The translations under genes were made by a program, and so were the position numbers. Positions 20,676-32,943 of a stretch of 64,000 bases of DNA are shown here, one piece after another. The notes beneath the pieces were generated by a model. The model did no database searches. It saw only the letters and a list, made by a program, of their open reading frames with translations, and was not told the origin of the DNA. Numbering within the stretch: position 1 is the stretch's first letter; the number at the start of each line of letters is the position of its first letter. This DNA comes from Trichoderma breve (lineage: Eukaryota; Ascomycota; Sordariomycetes; Hypocreales; Hypocreaceae): NCBI RefSeq assembly GCF_028502605.1, contig NC_079233.1, forward strand, positions 4,588,001 to 4,652,000, given 5' to 3'.

Positions 20676-22670
20676 CTAGAGGGCCATACCTATGACGCTC
20701 CCTACAAGTCTCCTCGTAGCAGTTGTCAAAGAAGCCAAATCCTTATTCAAGAGCTCTAATTTCTTCCTCTTCAATACCCATTTCTCATTACTAGACCAAT
20801 TATCCACGCGAACCGATCTGTCGTGAGAAAACGTCGTAATCTCATCGGGACTCGTGCGCTGGTCGGTCTCTTGGCAATCTTCGACAACAAATTGGATTAG
20901 CTTATCCTGCAATTCATAAGCTAAGTCAATATTGGAATGGCGATACTTTCCATTATCAGTGTTTGATAGTGGTTGAGGTACAGTAGTTTCCGCAAGCTTT
21001 TGATGGGGTTCAATATAACCCCCCAGAATCCCCCGGTCAGTCTTCTCCAGCGCGTCATGGAAATTGTCAAAGGCATAGATCAACTCAACGCCATGGTGCG
21101 CAATTCCTTTCATGGGACCTGGGAAGGGATTGCCGAACTCGAAATGGTAAGATTGTACACCCACACGCTTGGGGTCCTTTCCTTGAAGGAGAGCTTGTTC
21201 CCCACGGTAAGCCTTGAAGAATTCGCCGGCACGATGTACTTTATGTATTATTGTGACATCAGATATAAATTCAGAGAATGCTTCAAATAGCTCTTCATCT
21301 GATGATGCAGGCCTGATACCGTATGCTTGAAGAATATCCTCAGCTGCTGCCTCTGAGGGATAGCTAGACGTGAAAAGAGAGCGAAATGTAGCATAATTCC
21401 AGTTAGCCATCTGGACAAAACCTCTGAACTCATCGTCCGTTGTGCTCAACATGACTTGAATGCTTTCATCGGCCGACTTGATTTGAACGTCCAATCCACC
21501 TTGCCCAAGGTGGACCGAAACGCCGCAGCCCAAGTTGCTTTCCCTGACGGTCAATTGGTCAATGACCAACGCAAAAAGCCTCCAGTGAATCTCCGAGATG
21601 CTACTTAGAAGATCTTTGGCAGGTATTCTTCTCAACATGTTGAGTCGATCCGCTGGATTGTCAGCTTGGACTGACCACAATCGGTACAGGTCTGCCCAAC
21701 GCTCGTCTGCTTTGTCCAACGATGTCAAATCAAGATCTCCACATGACCCTGACATCAGACCAGCCTTACGGAATAGCGGTTTCTTCGTGCCCAATTCCGC
21801 CTCGAGAAGATGAAGATGGCAGCAAATTCCGCCGGCGGAATGGCCCATGATTGTGACCTTTGTGCTATCTCCTCTGAACGCTGCAATGTTGCATTTTATC
21901 CAGATCAAGGCAACTTTTTGATCGTACAGACCAAAATTCACGCCCTTAAGAGAGCCATGTCTGTCTTGGACTGCAAGCATGTCGGATGAACCGCCGAAGC
22001 CAAATATGTTGAGACGATAGTTAATAGACACTGCAATAAGAGGAGTCTTCTCAGCGAGAGCACGAAGGACAAGCCGGGTGGGATCTGTATATAGTCTTGC
22101 GGTTAGCGAATATTCTCTACATATGATTTGTACGGGTATATTTTATACCCCATACTGGATCTGTGGCCGCGCCATCTGCGAAGCCACCACCATGAATCCA
22201 AACAAGCACAGGTAGTTGGGTCGCCTCGGTGTCGATGTTGTGCTTCGCGAGCGCTTCCTTGCTCGGGCGCACGACAAGAAGATTCAGGCACTCAAACTCA
22301 TCTTCGCGGTCGTCTGGGAACGGCAAATATGATTGAAACGCACGCGAGTCGCCTTTCTTTTGCGTAGGGCATCGTGGCCTACGGGGTTATTAGAACGATT
22401 GGTATTTTATCCGTTGTGTAATGATGTATGCAAGCGCAAGACCTGGACTTACCCGTTCTGTGTAGCGTCGAATACATCACGCGGCAAACGATCTCTTAGT
22501 TGCGAGTGCTCCCATCTCCCTGGCACATGAGCGTACGGAATACCACGAAACTCCTCGATGTCTTCGGAGATGGGCGATTGCTTGCCGACAATGGTTTGCA
22601 TGTAGCTGGGGACGGAAGTTGTAGGCAATTGCACAATGGCAGCCGCTTCTGGCTTCCACCGGGGAGGCAT
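20676..22670 (-). CDS. Type-B carboxylesterase/lipase
   Basis: Three exons: 22670-22453, 22378-22149 and 22084-20676, giving 618 residues. Introns 22379-22452 (GTAAGT...CCGTAG) and 22085-22148 (GTATAA...TATACAG) join in phases 2 and 1. EEFRGIPYA near the start and LPVLVWIHGGGFADGA supply the usual oxyanion-hole region; IMGHSAGG carries the nucleophile Ser232, and GIAHHGVELIYAF carries the likely catalytic histidine. No clear signal peptide, so probably intracellular, unlike many secreted members. It hydrolyses carboxylic esters; the natural substrate is unknown. It is divergent from the epoxide hydrolase relic at 23357, with TGACTCA boxes between them. Confidence 0.9.
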
Positions 22671-23356
22671 AGTAATGGCGTCAAGACAGTACAAAGTACG
22701 GAACGGGGAAGAGTATCGCCAAGTAAGACCCCAACTTAGTATGCAGCCGCTAGGCTTTGGATGTCCGGGGACCACGTATAACCCATTCCGAATCTTAACT
22801 TATTTGTGTTCCTCCTGTAGATCAGTCTCCTTTTGCGTGACCTTGATGATGAAATTCTTTTTCCCTGGGGACGCAATCAACCGCAGAAGCCGATATACAG
22901 ACCTTCACAAAGAACAGATATGTTACAAATGTTGACTCGTCCCGGGATCTTGTTAGAGCCCGGCTGAAAAGATGTCATGTTTTGATTAAATCAATATCCA
23001 GTGAGATGACTCATGTGACTCATGTGTGACTCATGTGTGACCCATGTCCTGAGTGTAGCGTTTGGAGATCAATCTCTCGCGCCTCCAACCACCACATACC
23101 TATGCTTGACTGATCAGAAATACTGTAAAGGAAAAACTTGCTCTAATGTTGCCTTCCCCCCGTACGGTTGGAGAGATGGCAAGACACGGGAGACCGATGA
23201 TCTCTGGTCATAACCGTGTAAGTTCAGGGTGAAACCATCAATACATAAAAATTAGTTGGGTCTGCTAATACCTATCCCAACCACTTGTTCTATAGATTTT
23301 TATAGCTTAACCCGGTGTAAATTCTCTGCCAGCATCTTTTCTTTCTTATAGGCACG
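22671..23356. promoter_or_regulatory. Divergent promoter region with TGACTCA boxes
   Basis: Intergenic DNA between the esterase (minus) and the epoxide hydrolase relic (plus). Apart from the bZIP-type boxes described separately nothing else is recognised. Confidence 0.5.
23007..23044. promoter_or_regulatory. Cluster of three AP-1/Gcn4-type TGACTCA sites
   Basis: TGACTCA occurs at 23007-23013, 23016-23022 and 23027-23033, followed by a near match TGACCCA at 23038-23044. TGACTCA is the classic palindromic binding site of AP-1/Gcn4-class bZIP proteins. The cluster lies about 340 bp upstream of the esterase start and about 310 bp upstream of the epoxide hydrolase start. Confidence 0.6.
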
Positions 23357-24696
23357 ATGCCATACAAAATTCCTGAAATTGCCAGACCCTTCACTCTCCA
23401 CATTTCTGATGAGGACTGTTCCCAGCTCCATGAGCTTCTCAGACTCTCCCGCGTAGGGCCTACGACCTGGGAGAATCAGCATCAAGATGGACGCTACGGT
23501 ATCTCACACCAGTGACTTGTCTCAACTAAAGGCCACTGGTTGAATGAGTCTGATTGGCGTGCCCAAGAAGCCCGCATTAACGCATTTCCCAATTATAAGA
23601 TAACTGTCCAAGATGATACCAGCAATACAGACATCGACCTTCATTTTGTTGGCCTATTCTCGCAGAAGCACGATGCTGTCCCATCGTATTGCTTCATGGT
23701 TGGCCAGGTAGCTTTCTTGAGTTTATACCTACGTTGGAACTTCTCCTAAAGAAGTACGACCCTCCACGTTGCCATACCACGTTATTGTTCCCTCGCTCCC
23801 AGGGTATATGCTTAGCTCGGGGCCAAGCCAAACCGAAGCATGGACTCATGGAGACGCAGCACGCGTGATCAACAAAGCAGTCAAGGCTCTCGGTTTTAGC
23901 CGTTATGCTGTACAAGGAGGAGATGTTGGATCTCTAATCGCTTCGACCCTGGCCGCAAACTATTATGACTCGGTCGCAGCCATCCATCGTAAGTAGCCAT
24001 TGATCAAATCCAAGTAGCTTTCTTGTTCTTAAATAGCTTATAGTCAATCTGTTGCCAAGTCTGGACAGGGTCAGCGCCGATGACTCCTCGTTATCCAACA
24101 CGGAAAAAACCGCCATCGTTCGTGCAGAACAGAGGTTCTTAACCCCAACAATAGGGGCCGCTATGCTGCAGAGCACAAGGCCTGCCACAATTGGGGCCAT
24201 GGTTTCGTCCAGTCCCCTCGCTCTATTGGCGTGGTAAGCTTCGACTTCACAGCTCCTACGGGGAATGGTTTTAATGCTTGTGTAGGATTGGCGAGAAATT
24301 TCTTGAATGGCCCGACGACCCAATTAATATTGATGAGCTTTTAACTAACGTTTTGCTCTATTGGTTCACTGAGACGATGCCGCGATGTATCTATACATAT
24401 CGCGGGACGTTCATCAATGGGCATCAATATTCATTTGCACCATTCAAGCAGCCATTTGGCTATTCCTGGTTCCTGCGGGAGCTTGTCCCCGGTCCAAGGA
24501 GGATAGTTGAGAAAAAAGGAAATCTAGTCTTCTATCGGCAGCACGAGAAGGTAAGAGCTCATGCAGACCTTTTGGCACACGCGAATTAAACTGACTCTCG
24601 CTGCAGGGAGGGCACTTTGCAGCTCTTGAGAGACCTGTTGAATTTCTTCAAGATGTTGAAGATTTCATTGCCGTCGCTTGGCCTCGTAATGATTGA
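23357..24696 (+). pseudogene. Epoxide hydrolase, inactivated
   Basis: Homology runs from MPYKIPEIARPFTLHISDED to GGHFAALERPVEFLQDVEDF, covering the epoxide-hydrolase N-terminal domain and the alpha/beta-hydrolase fold. Expected catalytic parts are recognisable: LLHGWPGSF, VQGGDVGS with the nucleophile Asp, YTYRG, and the GGHFAALE histidine. Three lesions break it: an in-frame TGA at 23513-23515 where ISHQ-stop-LVSTKGHW implies a lost Trp, a one-base loss near 23683 (HDAVP then VLLHGW in another frame), and another near 23760 (KKYDP then STLPYHVIVPSLPGY). Later introns still look normal (GTAAGT after AAIH near 23991). It is therefore a recent pseudogene rather than an old fossil. Confidence 0.85.
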
Positions 24697-25226
24697 GCTT
24701 TTTAGCTCGTAAGTCATATCAACTACACGTGAGGCTTGTAAGCGTTTCAATACTTAACCACTTGACCGCCAGTAGTTTAGCATAAACTGCCAGTCTAGTG
24801 GGGTGCTTGGCCTATACCATATACCCATTATTTCCTTTTTAGTAACTACATGTAATCATAGGTCTTTGCCTTATGTACATAGAAGAAAGTGAAAAGACAT
24901 TGGTTTATGAACTCAAGCTCCGTTGATAAGCGGATAATCCAACCCAACTTGTAAAGATTACTCTAACTTGGTGCCTTTTCAGAGGAGTGTAGTTTCCTTC
25001 CCAATTTACCATTCCTGACACCACGACTCATAACATGCAACATACGTACTAGGTATCTTTAACAATTATGCCAGAATGCAGCATGGTTCACAGTATAAAG
25101 GAAGTGGTGAAAATATGTATACAGCTGACCAAGCAAATACAACAGAATGAAGACTTCTAACGGCAATTACATTTTCCTGTACTCACGTTCCTTCTATATC
25201 TTGTTCAAAAATTTATAAGACAATGC
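24697..25226. other. Convergent intergenic, no gene seen
   Basis: AT-rich 3' flanks of the epoxide hydrolase relic and the SDR; nothing recognised. Confidence 0.5.
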
Positions 25227-26476
25227 CTATGCATCAGACTCTACTTTTAGCGAGAAGCTTTGCCCAACGATAGATTCACTGAGCTTCCAGAGTTTAGCTG
25301 CCAAGTCAGGGTCGCTGGCGTAAGCTTCAGCAATACCATTATGACAGTCTTCCAAGTATATAGATGATTCAGCTAGAAATATTGGTAAGTACCCTGCTAA
25401 ATGAAGAATGCAACGGCATAGGGAGATTGCTTGAGACACACCATTTAGCGATGGATCGAAGGCCGCAAAAATTGAAGTTGCGGCACCCTGATCAAGAGAT
25501 TTGAGGGCAGGGGCGTTTCCTCCCGCTGGCGCATTTTTAGTGGAGGCTTGCAGTTTAGCCAAGTCCATGTGTCGGATGAGATTTGTCATGATAGCTAGAA
25601 AAGAAGTTGTCAGCCTACATGACTATATCAAGAGGCACTGGCCATCAGGTGCAGAGTCGTAGCATACTTCCTGGATGCACACTGAATGACAATATCCCAC
25701 TTTCGACCAAGTTATTCCGCAAATATAGAGAGAACAGTATACTGGCTGTCTTGGACTGGCCATATGCTACAAGTTTCTCATATCCGTTGCTCCATTCCAA
25801 AGTCTGGCCTCGGCTTTTGTACGCCTCTTCATCTGCTTGTTCTTCCGGAGGCACGGTCTTGTTCTCAAAGTTCCAATCACTGAATCGAACCGGCGAAATG
25901 CGATGACCGTTGCTGCTGAGGTTAATAATGCGTGTGTCTCCTTCGTTCTTGGCATCTTTTGCTGCAGCTTGAAGTTTCTTGAGAATCAAGTTGGTGAATA
26001 GGAAGTGGCCAAGATGATTGGTCGCAAACTGGATTTCAATGCCATCTTCAGACAGTGTGCGATCTGGCACAGCCATAATTCCAGCATTGTTGATGAGAAC
26101 ATCTAGCTTCGAAATGCGAGAGTTAATGTCTGCTGCTGCAGCACGAACAGACCTCTGGGATGATAGATCCATCAATATTGGCTCCACAACAGTGGATGGA
26201 TATACAGAATGAATATTATCAATCACAGAATGGATGTTTTTCATTGTGCGTGAGCCAAGGAGCAGGCGCTGCGGCTGTTGTGAGGCAATGGCCATCGCCG
26301 TAGCGGATCCAAGACTTCCGGGGCTTACGCCAGTGATCAATACTAATTCATAATAGTAAGATATTTGTCTCAAAGCCTGGCAGCCATATTTTAGAAGTAG
26401 TCTCACCCGTCTTGCCACGAATTTGTGTTGCCAAAGCCTTTGCAACTTCTGTTGCTGTAGATTTAGGGCTGAACAT
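25227..26476 (-). CDS. Short-chain dehydrogenase/reductase
   Basis: Three exons (26476-26407, 26342-25668, 25594-25227) give about 370 residues; introns 26343-26406 and 25595-25667 have GTGAGA...ATTAG and GTATGC...TTCTAG ends and join in phase 1 at both sites. The start MFSPKSTATEVAKALATQI lies in the short first exon. The nucleotide-binding motif is VLITGVSPGSLGSATA, with one extra residue relative to TGxxxGIG, a variant I associate with fungal members. NNAGIMAVP, NLSSNGH and the catalytic YGQSKTA are intact. The C-terminal region after HPGT is somewhat longer than in typical RDH-like SDRs. The substrate is unknown. Confidence 0.88.
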
Positions 26477-26970
26477 TGCTGCGGTATACAGGTAGTCAAG
26501 GAGAAGAACTGGGCGAGATGCACATCATTATGAGCGAGGAAGCCAGACGGATGAATCGATGTATTTATATTGTTGTCAACTATATAAATCACCTCTAGCA
26601 TCGGTTTGCAGTTGCTTCTCATCCCCTGTAGAGGTATCATTGTCTTCCCAATCCGGATTGCGATACAGTTAGTATAGACACATCGAGGGTTCCACTGGCA
26701 AGATTCATCTGGCTACTATCTTAATTAGACCGACTATAATTGTGACATCATTCTCCACTGCCGCGTCTATATCGAATCAAAATTCGGTCAGCACAGTGAA
26801 CAAGTTGGTTCTAAGCCACTGTAGTGCCAGTTTGTCCCTGTTGTGGCATTAGCCCTGCAGAAAATCCGTCAGCATCCCGATGCGACGTTCGGACATAACC
26901 CTTTGTCCGTCTGAATGACGACGCGTTTTAGCAGCGATGAAGTGCCATTCACAACAACGCCAGAGACACA
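26477..26970. other. Divergent promoter region, SDR / bZIP
   Basis: Intergenic DNA between divergent genes; no distinctive repeated site was found. Confidence 0.4.
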
Positions 26971-27930
26971 ATGAGCCATTCTGGTATGGGTACACAATCA
27001 GGAAATACCTCAGAAGGTGGGAGGAAAGATGAGGCCGAAGTGGCGAATCCTAGAGTTCGACGAAAGCTGCAGAATCGTTTGAATCAGAGAGTTTCTAGTA
27101 CGTGATTACCACTTTACTTTTTCGCTATGCAGTTTGTTCGCGTTCCTCACCACCGAGCAGGAGAGCGCAAGCTACGGCGAGAGGAACTGGCAGGGATCCA
27201 GCGGAGATCCCGAGGTCGCCCTAGGACGGATGTTCAACCTGTCAATCGTCGCGTCTCCTCGGTGCCGACGTCACAAAGCACCAGCAGGTGTGCTGATGGC
27301 GAAACAAGTATTGAGCTCATTGGACTCCCGCCTGGAACCTCTTCTCTATCTCAGCCTGCCCTGGTGTGTTTCCTTGACAGTGCTCAGACCAGGGCGGTTA
27401 TGGATCGGCTGGCCTACGCTGTGAATTGTAGTCTCTTACAAGGCAATCCAACGTCTGACCTACTCCTATCTGTGACACAGCTCAATAGCTTCCGGGCTAT
27501 CAAGTACAACATGGATGTACTTAATCTCAATTTGGAGATAATAAAAGATCAAAATGCAATCTCGTACTTCAATGCACCAGCTGCAACATTCAACACATAT
27601 TCCGTACCACCGAGCCTTCACCCAACAAGTCTTCAAAAATCTCAGGTTCATCATCCTTACATCGATCCTCTACCCATTCCATCGCTCCGAGATGCTCTCT
27701 TACGCTATGAGGGGCTTTACAATGACTACGATTTCTGTAGAGACATGATTGGGGATGTCGGGAAAGCTGGTATTATGGTTTGGGGAGATCCTTGGGATCC
27801 GTATGGTTTGGAAGTGTCAGAGAGCTTTGCTAACAAGTGGTTGTGGCTTTTGAAGAGTTGCCACGAGGTGCTTGTCTCGACCAATTACTGGCGAGCGCAG
27901 CGTGGAGAAGCTGACTTGTTTTTTCTCTGA
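26971..27930 (+). CDS. bZIP-type transcription factor with DUF3425-like C-terminus
   Basis: Two exons (26971-27097 and 27161-27930) give 298 residues; the intron 27098-27160 ends CACCGAGCAG. Splicing joins a basic region RRKLQNRLNQRVS to REKLRREELAG-like text (RERKLRREEL), typical of fungal short-zipper bZIP proteins. The C-terminus HHPYIDPLPIPSLRDALL, then MVWGDPWDPYGLEVSESF and KWLWLLKSCHEVLVSTNYWR is the hallmark of the DUF3425 region found in AP-1-like fungal regulators. It presumably acts in the nucleus. It is divergent from an SDR and lies 4 kb from a TGACTCA cluster. The leucine zipper itself is weak, so dimerisation is uncertain. Confidence 0.87.
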
Positions 27931-28208
27931 CACTGTCCAACAACACAACTGGATATGATACCTGTATATAAGAGCTCTCAATTTCGCCATCAAATCGACA
28001 TTACAAAACTGGGACAAATTCCTTTACAAAAACTTAATGTAGTCTTAAAATACACTATAAGGGAAATTATACTTCCATGGTTCATTGTAATTACGGGATG
28101 CATTACCATTGCTTTCTAAGCCGGACGCGCCAGGTAGACAGCAGGGAGATTGACCGTTGCCTCATTGCTACGCCCAGGAGAAGAAGCAATCTTGCGAGAG
28201 AACCAAGC

Positions 28209-28327
28209 ACATACGACCATAGGTAGAGAAGAGTTCGGGGTCTCGTCTGCTCCCCCATAGACAAGCCTCTAACCGGCAGATTAGTAGTTGAGTGGGTGAC
28301 CATCAGCGAACACCGGCTGTTGTATGT
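28209..28327 (+). rRNA. 5S ribosomal RNA, dispersed copy 2
   Basis: 119 nt from ACATACGACCATAGG to GGCTGTTGTATGT, followed at once by TTTTTAATTTTTT, a Pol III terminator. The internal AAGCCTCTAACCGG and GTGGGTGACCATC boxes match copy 1. It differs from the others in the loop around GAAGAGTTCGGGGTCTCG. It lies between the bZIP gene and the Rhodopsin-domain gene. Confidence 0.9.
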
Positions 28328-28652
28328 TTTTAATTTTTTGTTAGCTCTTTGAATGCAATGCAGACGATTTATCTTTGAGAAACAATTGCGAATTCTAGGT
28401 ACGACAAACGCAGTGTTAGTTGCCTTATATCTGGCTGCCTCAATGGCCTGTGGGTTCTTTTTCGATCTTTCACATTTGCACTTCCAACATTTTCTAGTTC
28501 TATACTATTCGATCCAATCACCAATCCATATGTTTGAACGCCGTATACCATTCCTTTGAGAAAGTCGATTGCTCGAAAAATCTAAGTTGAGGCCCAGTAA
28601 GATCCCACCTCTACATTGACAAATAAAATATCCATCTCTTCTCAGCTACGTA
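28328..28652. other. Intergenic, no gene seen
   Basis: 3' flank of the 5S gene and of the Rhodopsin-domain gene; nothing recognised. Confidence 0.5.
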
Positions 28653-30001
28653 TTAACCCAATATTTTATCAGTGCTCTCATTATCCGAGTCTCTGCTTCT
28701 CGGGCCGGGTCTGTATAAGTCGCTGATTCCGCTGTCGAACCCTGGCTCATTTCTTTCCTTACGGACGTTGTGAAGCTGGTACGATCGTTGGGCGTTGTCC
28801 CCATCTTTGTGGAGGCCTTTGCGCCTCGAATTGTGGGTTTCGCTCTCATGTTTGTTCGAAGAGAAGAATCCAAGCTGGGGCAAGTATCTCACGGCTAGCG
28901 ATTTTAATCTCATTGCACAGCCGCAAGTGATGCCAAGGTTGATCTCGACGATTGACCACACACCCAGAATGGCCTCGGTATAGGTGACATCGGTAGTTTT
29001 GTCGAGGATGAGAACGTACGGTAGACGAGCTATGGAGCAAATAACGACACTAAAGAACAGTTAGCAAATATGAAAGTGAACCAAAGTGGAAAGTGTAGCG
29101 AGAGAGACGGACCCGGACCCTATAGCTAAGATGCATCCAACCGAGAGTTTCTGTTTCAATGAAAAATTAAGCCTGTGGATAGTTGGGATGGGTATAGCTA
29201 TGACAGCAAAATCGGAGACAATGTTCATCACAGCTTGTGCTAAAGCCACGTTCTCCAAACAGGTGGTCGTTCCAGATTTTAGAGGATTACACGGGCCGCC
29301 GGTGATGCTGGTCAAGGTCAAGGTGTAGGCGAGGATTGCGACGGCAGCGCTGACAACAACGCAGCGGTAAATTAACGAAGGATTGATGCGGAACAGAACG
29401 ACCAACATGGCCATCTTAGTGATGGAGGGAGTGATCAAATAGGTCAGGGTGTTGGGGAGCAATTCCTAAGCTGATGTCAATACGATACAAGACTAGTGCT
29501 GCTGCGTAATGTTCTATGATGTTATGGCTCACTTTATTGAACTCCGTGATTTGTGCTATCGATACATCCCACAGATGTTTCCCCCAGCCGTGGCTCATTA
29601 CTATGTGCCATTTAGTTAGGTTAGAGGACATGTTAGTGAGCGCCAAGTAAACATACGGTTGACCAATGTTATGAAGTAGTACAAGGAGAGGCCGTAAGCA
29701 AGAGTGAGGATAACTGCAAGTAAACGAAAGTTAGCAAAAAGATCTGGGATCCAGTCTTGACGCCTTGGCCGTCGCTTATTGAACGTTGTTGAACGACAAA
29801 GTGAATCTTACTTAGATCTATCTCAACCTGTTTAACCAGCTTGGCAGCCTGAAAATAACGTAGAGCGAGGAAAAATGAAGCGAAGAAATACGTGACTCCG
29901 AAAGCGACTACCGTTCGAATCTGTAAAGAATTGTAGGGTGCATCAAACTGTGGTGTTTGGCCATCCGGCGGCGGCATTGCCGGTGTCGTAGAAAGATCCA
30001 T
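28653..30001 (-). CDS. Rhodopsin-domain integral membrane protein (fungal SAT4/PTH11-like class)
   Basis: Five exons (30001-29812, 29713-29657, 29600-29533, 29465-29113, 29049-28653) join in frame to about 354 residues. Start at ATG 30001; the upstream frame has only GTG. Around seven hydrophobic segments are seen, for example IRTVVAFGVTYFFASFFLALRYF, LTLAYGLSLYYFITLVN, TKMAMLVVLFRI, VVVSAAVAILAYTLTLTS and FAVIAIPIPTIHRL. GHGWGKHLWDV-like text (MSHGWGKHLW) and CLENVALAQAVMNIVSDF are characteristic of the fungal Rhodopsin_dom family. The C-terminal cytoplasmic tail is hydrophilic. Members are plasma-membrane or vacuolar proteins, some of them receptor-like; ligand unknown. No retinal-binding lysine can be claimed. 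Confidence 0.88.
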
Positions 30002-31092
30002 GGTCTGCGATACCAGCACCGTTTAATCGGGTGCAATTCAATTGCATGATTCAAAAAACCTGGTTAGCAAATCCGAGGGCGTGGAGGCATTTTGAACAGT
30101 TCATACCAGTTTGTTGTCATATTGCCGATCTGAACCGTTTATATGTATGATAATACTCCGACCCCAGACCAAACAGTTGCCGAAGGGGTTGTACAGACAA
30201 GGGCCCTCATCATTATTCGACACTTTTGATTCCCAGCGTCAGAAATACGGGCCTGTCAAAGGCCTTCGCTTGTGAAGAAACACATGGCAGGGGTTCATTG
30301 TAGCATGCATCTACGGAGCACATCTCCGTGAACCCATTGTAACGTGATCCCCATCTGTTATGTGCTGATTATGATTTGCTGGGTTACAATCCACCCCGCA
30401 CGCCCCAATTCACCAAGAGTTGTTGGTAAGCAGTTTTTGCATCCCACAAGCATTGAATTGTCCTGTGTTTAGCCAGTCTGGCGCAATGTCAATGTGTGCG
30501 TATAAAATATCTTTTAGATGGCATTGATAATGCCACCGTTAAGTGTTAAAGGCATTATCCGTGTCATGAACGACGGAAGTGGTTGTTGACTGGCAGACCG
30601 CGCCTTAACTTTCTCACATTTACTCGTAACGTCTTACCAAACATCTTCAGCAATGCCTGGGTATTTAGCCGTTCAAAAGGTCCAGGTTAAAGAAAAAGGG
30701 GGCCGGCATGGAGATCCGTCGTGCCTGTGGCATGGCAGCTGCATGGCTGCGGCCGCAAGACCCTTCAGCATATAGTGGGACTGGCCAGGGCTTAAAGAGA
30801 GACACCTGCAGCTTCACGGTTCGTATCATCCGTAGCTAATTTCATTGTCCGTGGGTAAAGCCAACAGTAATAAGATACCCAAATCCATAAAGGGTAACAA
30901 TCAGCTCTGCGCGCTGTTTGAAAATTTGTCTGCAGCAGTACTCCGGATCTGGCTTACGAACCGCTTTACCCGCGAGGGAGTCTCTGTAATAGGCCGCGCA
31001 TACAGATTACCGATAGTACTCCTATATTCTCTCAATGCAAAAGAGAAAGAGAAATTCTTCTTGGTGTGAATCTAGTTACCTGGCAAATCGAA
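30002..31092. other. Divergent intergenic, no gene seen
   Basis: About 1.1 kb between the Rhodopsin-domain gene (minus) and the acyltransferase (plus). A short GC-rich patch lies near 30700-30770. No coding frame is supported. Confidence 0.5.
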
Positions 31093-32745
31093 ATGGACTT
31101 CTTGTTCGGACGAAAGCCTGGTCCGGTGCACATACCGGGCGATCGAATCGTGCCACTACATTTTTTTGAGAAGAGCCCGCTTGTGCAAGGCAACAACTTC
31201 GCGGTCTCTCTCGTTTTCGATGACGTGCTTGATCCAGAGAAACTTCGCGATTCTCTTGAAGGACTCGTCAAACGGGATGGGTGGCAACGTCTTGGAGGTC
31301 GGCTTAGGAAGAATGTGAGGACAGCTGCATCGGATCATTTTCCTGCAGTTCATCTTGAGGCTGATCTAAACTCATCAGCACACCGATACTGACACTCGTG
31401 TCATTGATTAGGCCGCTGGCGAGATTGAATGGCATATTCCCGCAGAGTTCACAGCTGAGCGCCCAGCAATTGCGTTTGCCCACATTGATCATGGCATGTC
31501 TGCCGCTTCCCATCCGGCAGCCTCCAAGATACCGCAACCCAGTACTCGGCCTGCCGTCTTAGGTGATCCAGATACTCTAGCGGACTTGGCTTGGGAGGCC
31601 GGATACCAACCTGGAGGAATCAGCGACTACCTCACTTCTGATCGTCCTGTCTTGGGCCTGCGCGTCAACTCCTTTACTGACAAGACAATCGTGGTACTGC
31701 AGTGGCAACATGTTGCATTTGATGCCCTAGGGATGCAGTACGTCGTGGCAGGCTGGAGTTCCATGCTTTGGGGCAAGACGGATCAGATCCCGACGCCATG
31801 CGGATTTGATACGGATCCATTTGACCCAATGGCAAAAGGTTCCCGTCCAATCACGGAACAACATGTCTTGTCTGACAAACGGGTTGGTTTCGGCGGCTTG
31901 CTCCAATGGGGTCTCGGATATGGTGTTGATATGCTTGTTCGAGCTAAAGAGAACCGCATGGTTTGCATCCCCGAAACGTACTGGCGAGTGCAATTAGGTA
32001 AGGCCTTGGAAGAGCTCCGTGCCGAAGCAACCGCGAAAGGCGAGGATGTTTCGAAAGTGTTTTTGACTGAGAACGACATCTTGACGGCTTGGACCATTCG
32101 CTGCATTGTTAATTCCATGGAGATGAACTCTGATAGGACAGTCAGTTCCAGCAATTACGCCTTTCCCTTCCACCTTATGATGGCAACAGTTCTGACTCCA
32201 TATTCTTGCAGGTTGCTACTTCAATAGCCATGTCCCTGCGTAAAGCTTTTGAAGGCGATCTAATTCCATCCTCAGATGAACATCCTTATGTAGGCAATGC
32301 CTACGGATGGGCCAATGTGCTAGTCAAGGCAGGCGATGTCTCCTCCAAACCTTTAAGTTGGCTCGCTCGCCAGGTCCGTCGAGCCATTAACGAGCAGGGA
32401 ACGCGCGCACAGCATGAAGCCTATCACGACATGGTACGGACGTCTTACTCTGGCCTTCCTGTTATCGTCTTTGGTGACGGTACTATGGCTCAGATTGGCT
32501 TCTCCAACTGGTCCAAGGCCGGTCTATTTGACCTCGACTTTGCCCCCGCCCGTAAAACACCCAAAGGCGATGTACCATGCAGACCGTCCTATGTTCAGGA
32601 GAATCACGGCCCTATCAAGCCTGCTGATGGCTGGTTCATCTTTGGAAAAGATGAAAATGGAAATTACTGGAGTTCTGCTTGCAGGGTGAAAGGGCAATGG
32701 GCCAAGTTCCAGGCGCAGATTGACGAGGATTTTAAGGACGCTTGA
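31093..32745 (+). CDS. BAHD/trichothecene-acetyltransferase-like acyltransferase
   Basis: Three exons (31093-31314, 31412-32140, 32212-32745), all joined in phase 0, give 494 residues. Introns are GTGAGG...TGATTAG and GTCAGT...TTGCAG. The start is MDFLFGRKPGPVHIP; upstream the frame has only GTG. The acyl-CoA-dependent transferase motif is QHVAFDALG (HxxxD), and a degenerate C-terminal loop FSNWSKAGLFDLDFAPA replaces DFGWG. It therefore belongs to the fungal transferase family that acylates hydroxyls or amines, frequently in secondary metabolism. No signal peptide. Sequence is only distantly like the acyltransferase half of the fusion at 6298. Confidence 0.88.
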
Positions 32746-32943
32746 ACGTATTGAGGAACGGACCTCAGGTTACATGTTAATGTTGGCCTTAGATAGCTAT
32801 TATTTGTACATTAGTTCGGCTCGTATTGTCGTCGCAATTTGGTGGTCATGGGCGTGCTTTACAAGTAGCAAGTTCTGTAGAAGTGTGCTTTGGCCTCACA
32901 TCTCCAGATCGCCGATGTACAAGCTATAATAATGTAATTTTCT

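Noticed and set aside
23499..23531. A 33-nt GT-AG intron in the epoxide hydrolase
   Set aside because: Too short for fungal splicing, and the in-frame reading across it (GISHQ-stop-LVSTKGHW) matches the family's expected sequence apart from one Trp-to-stop change.
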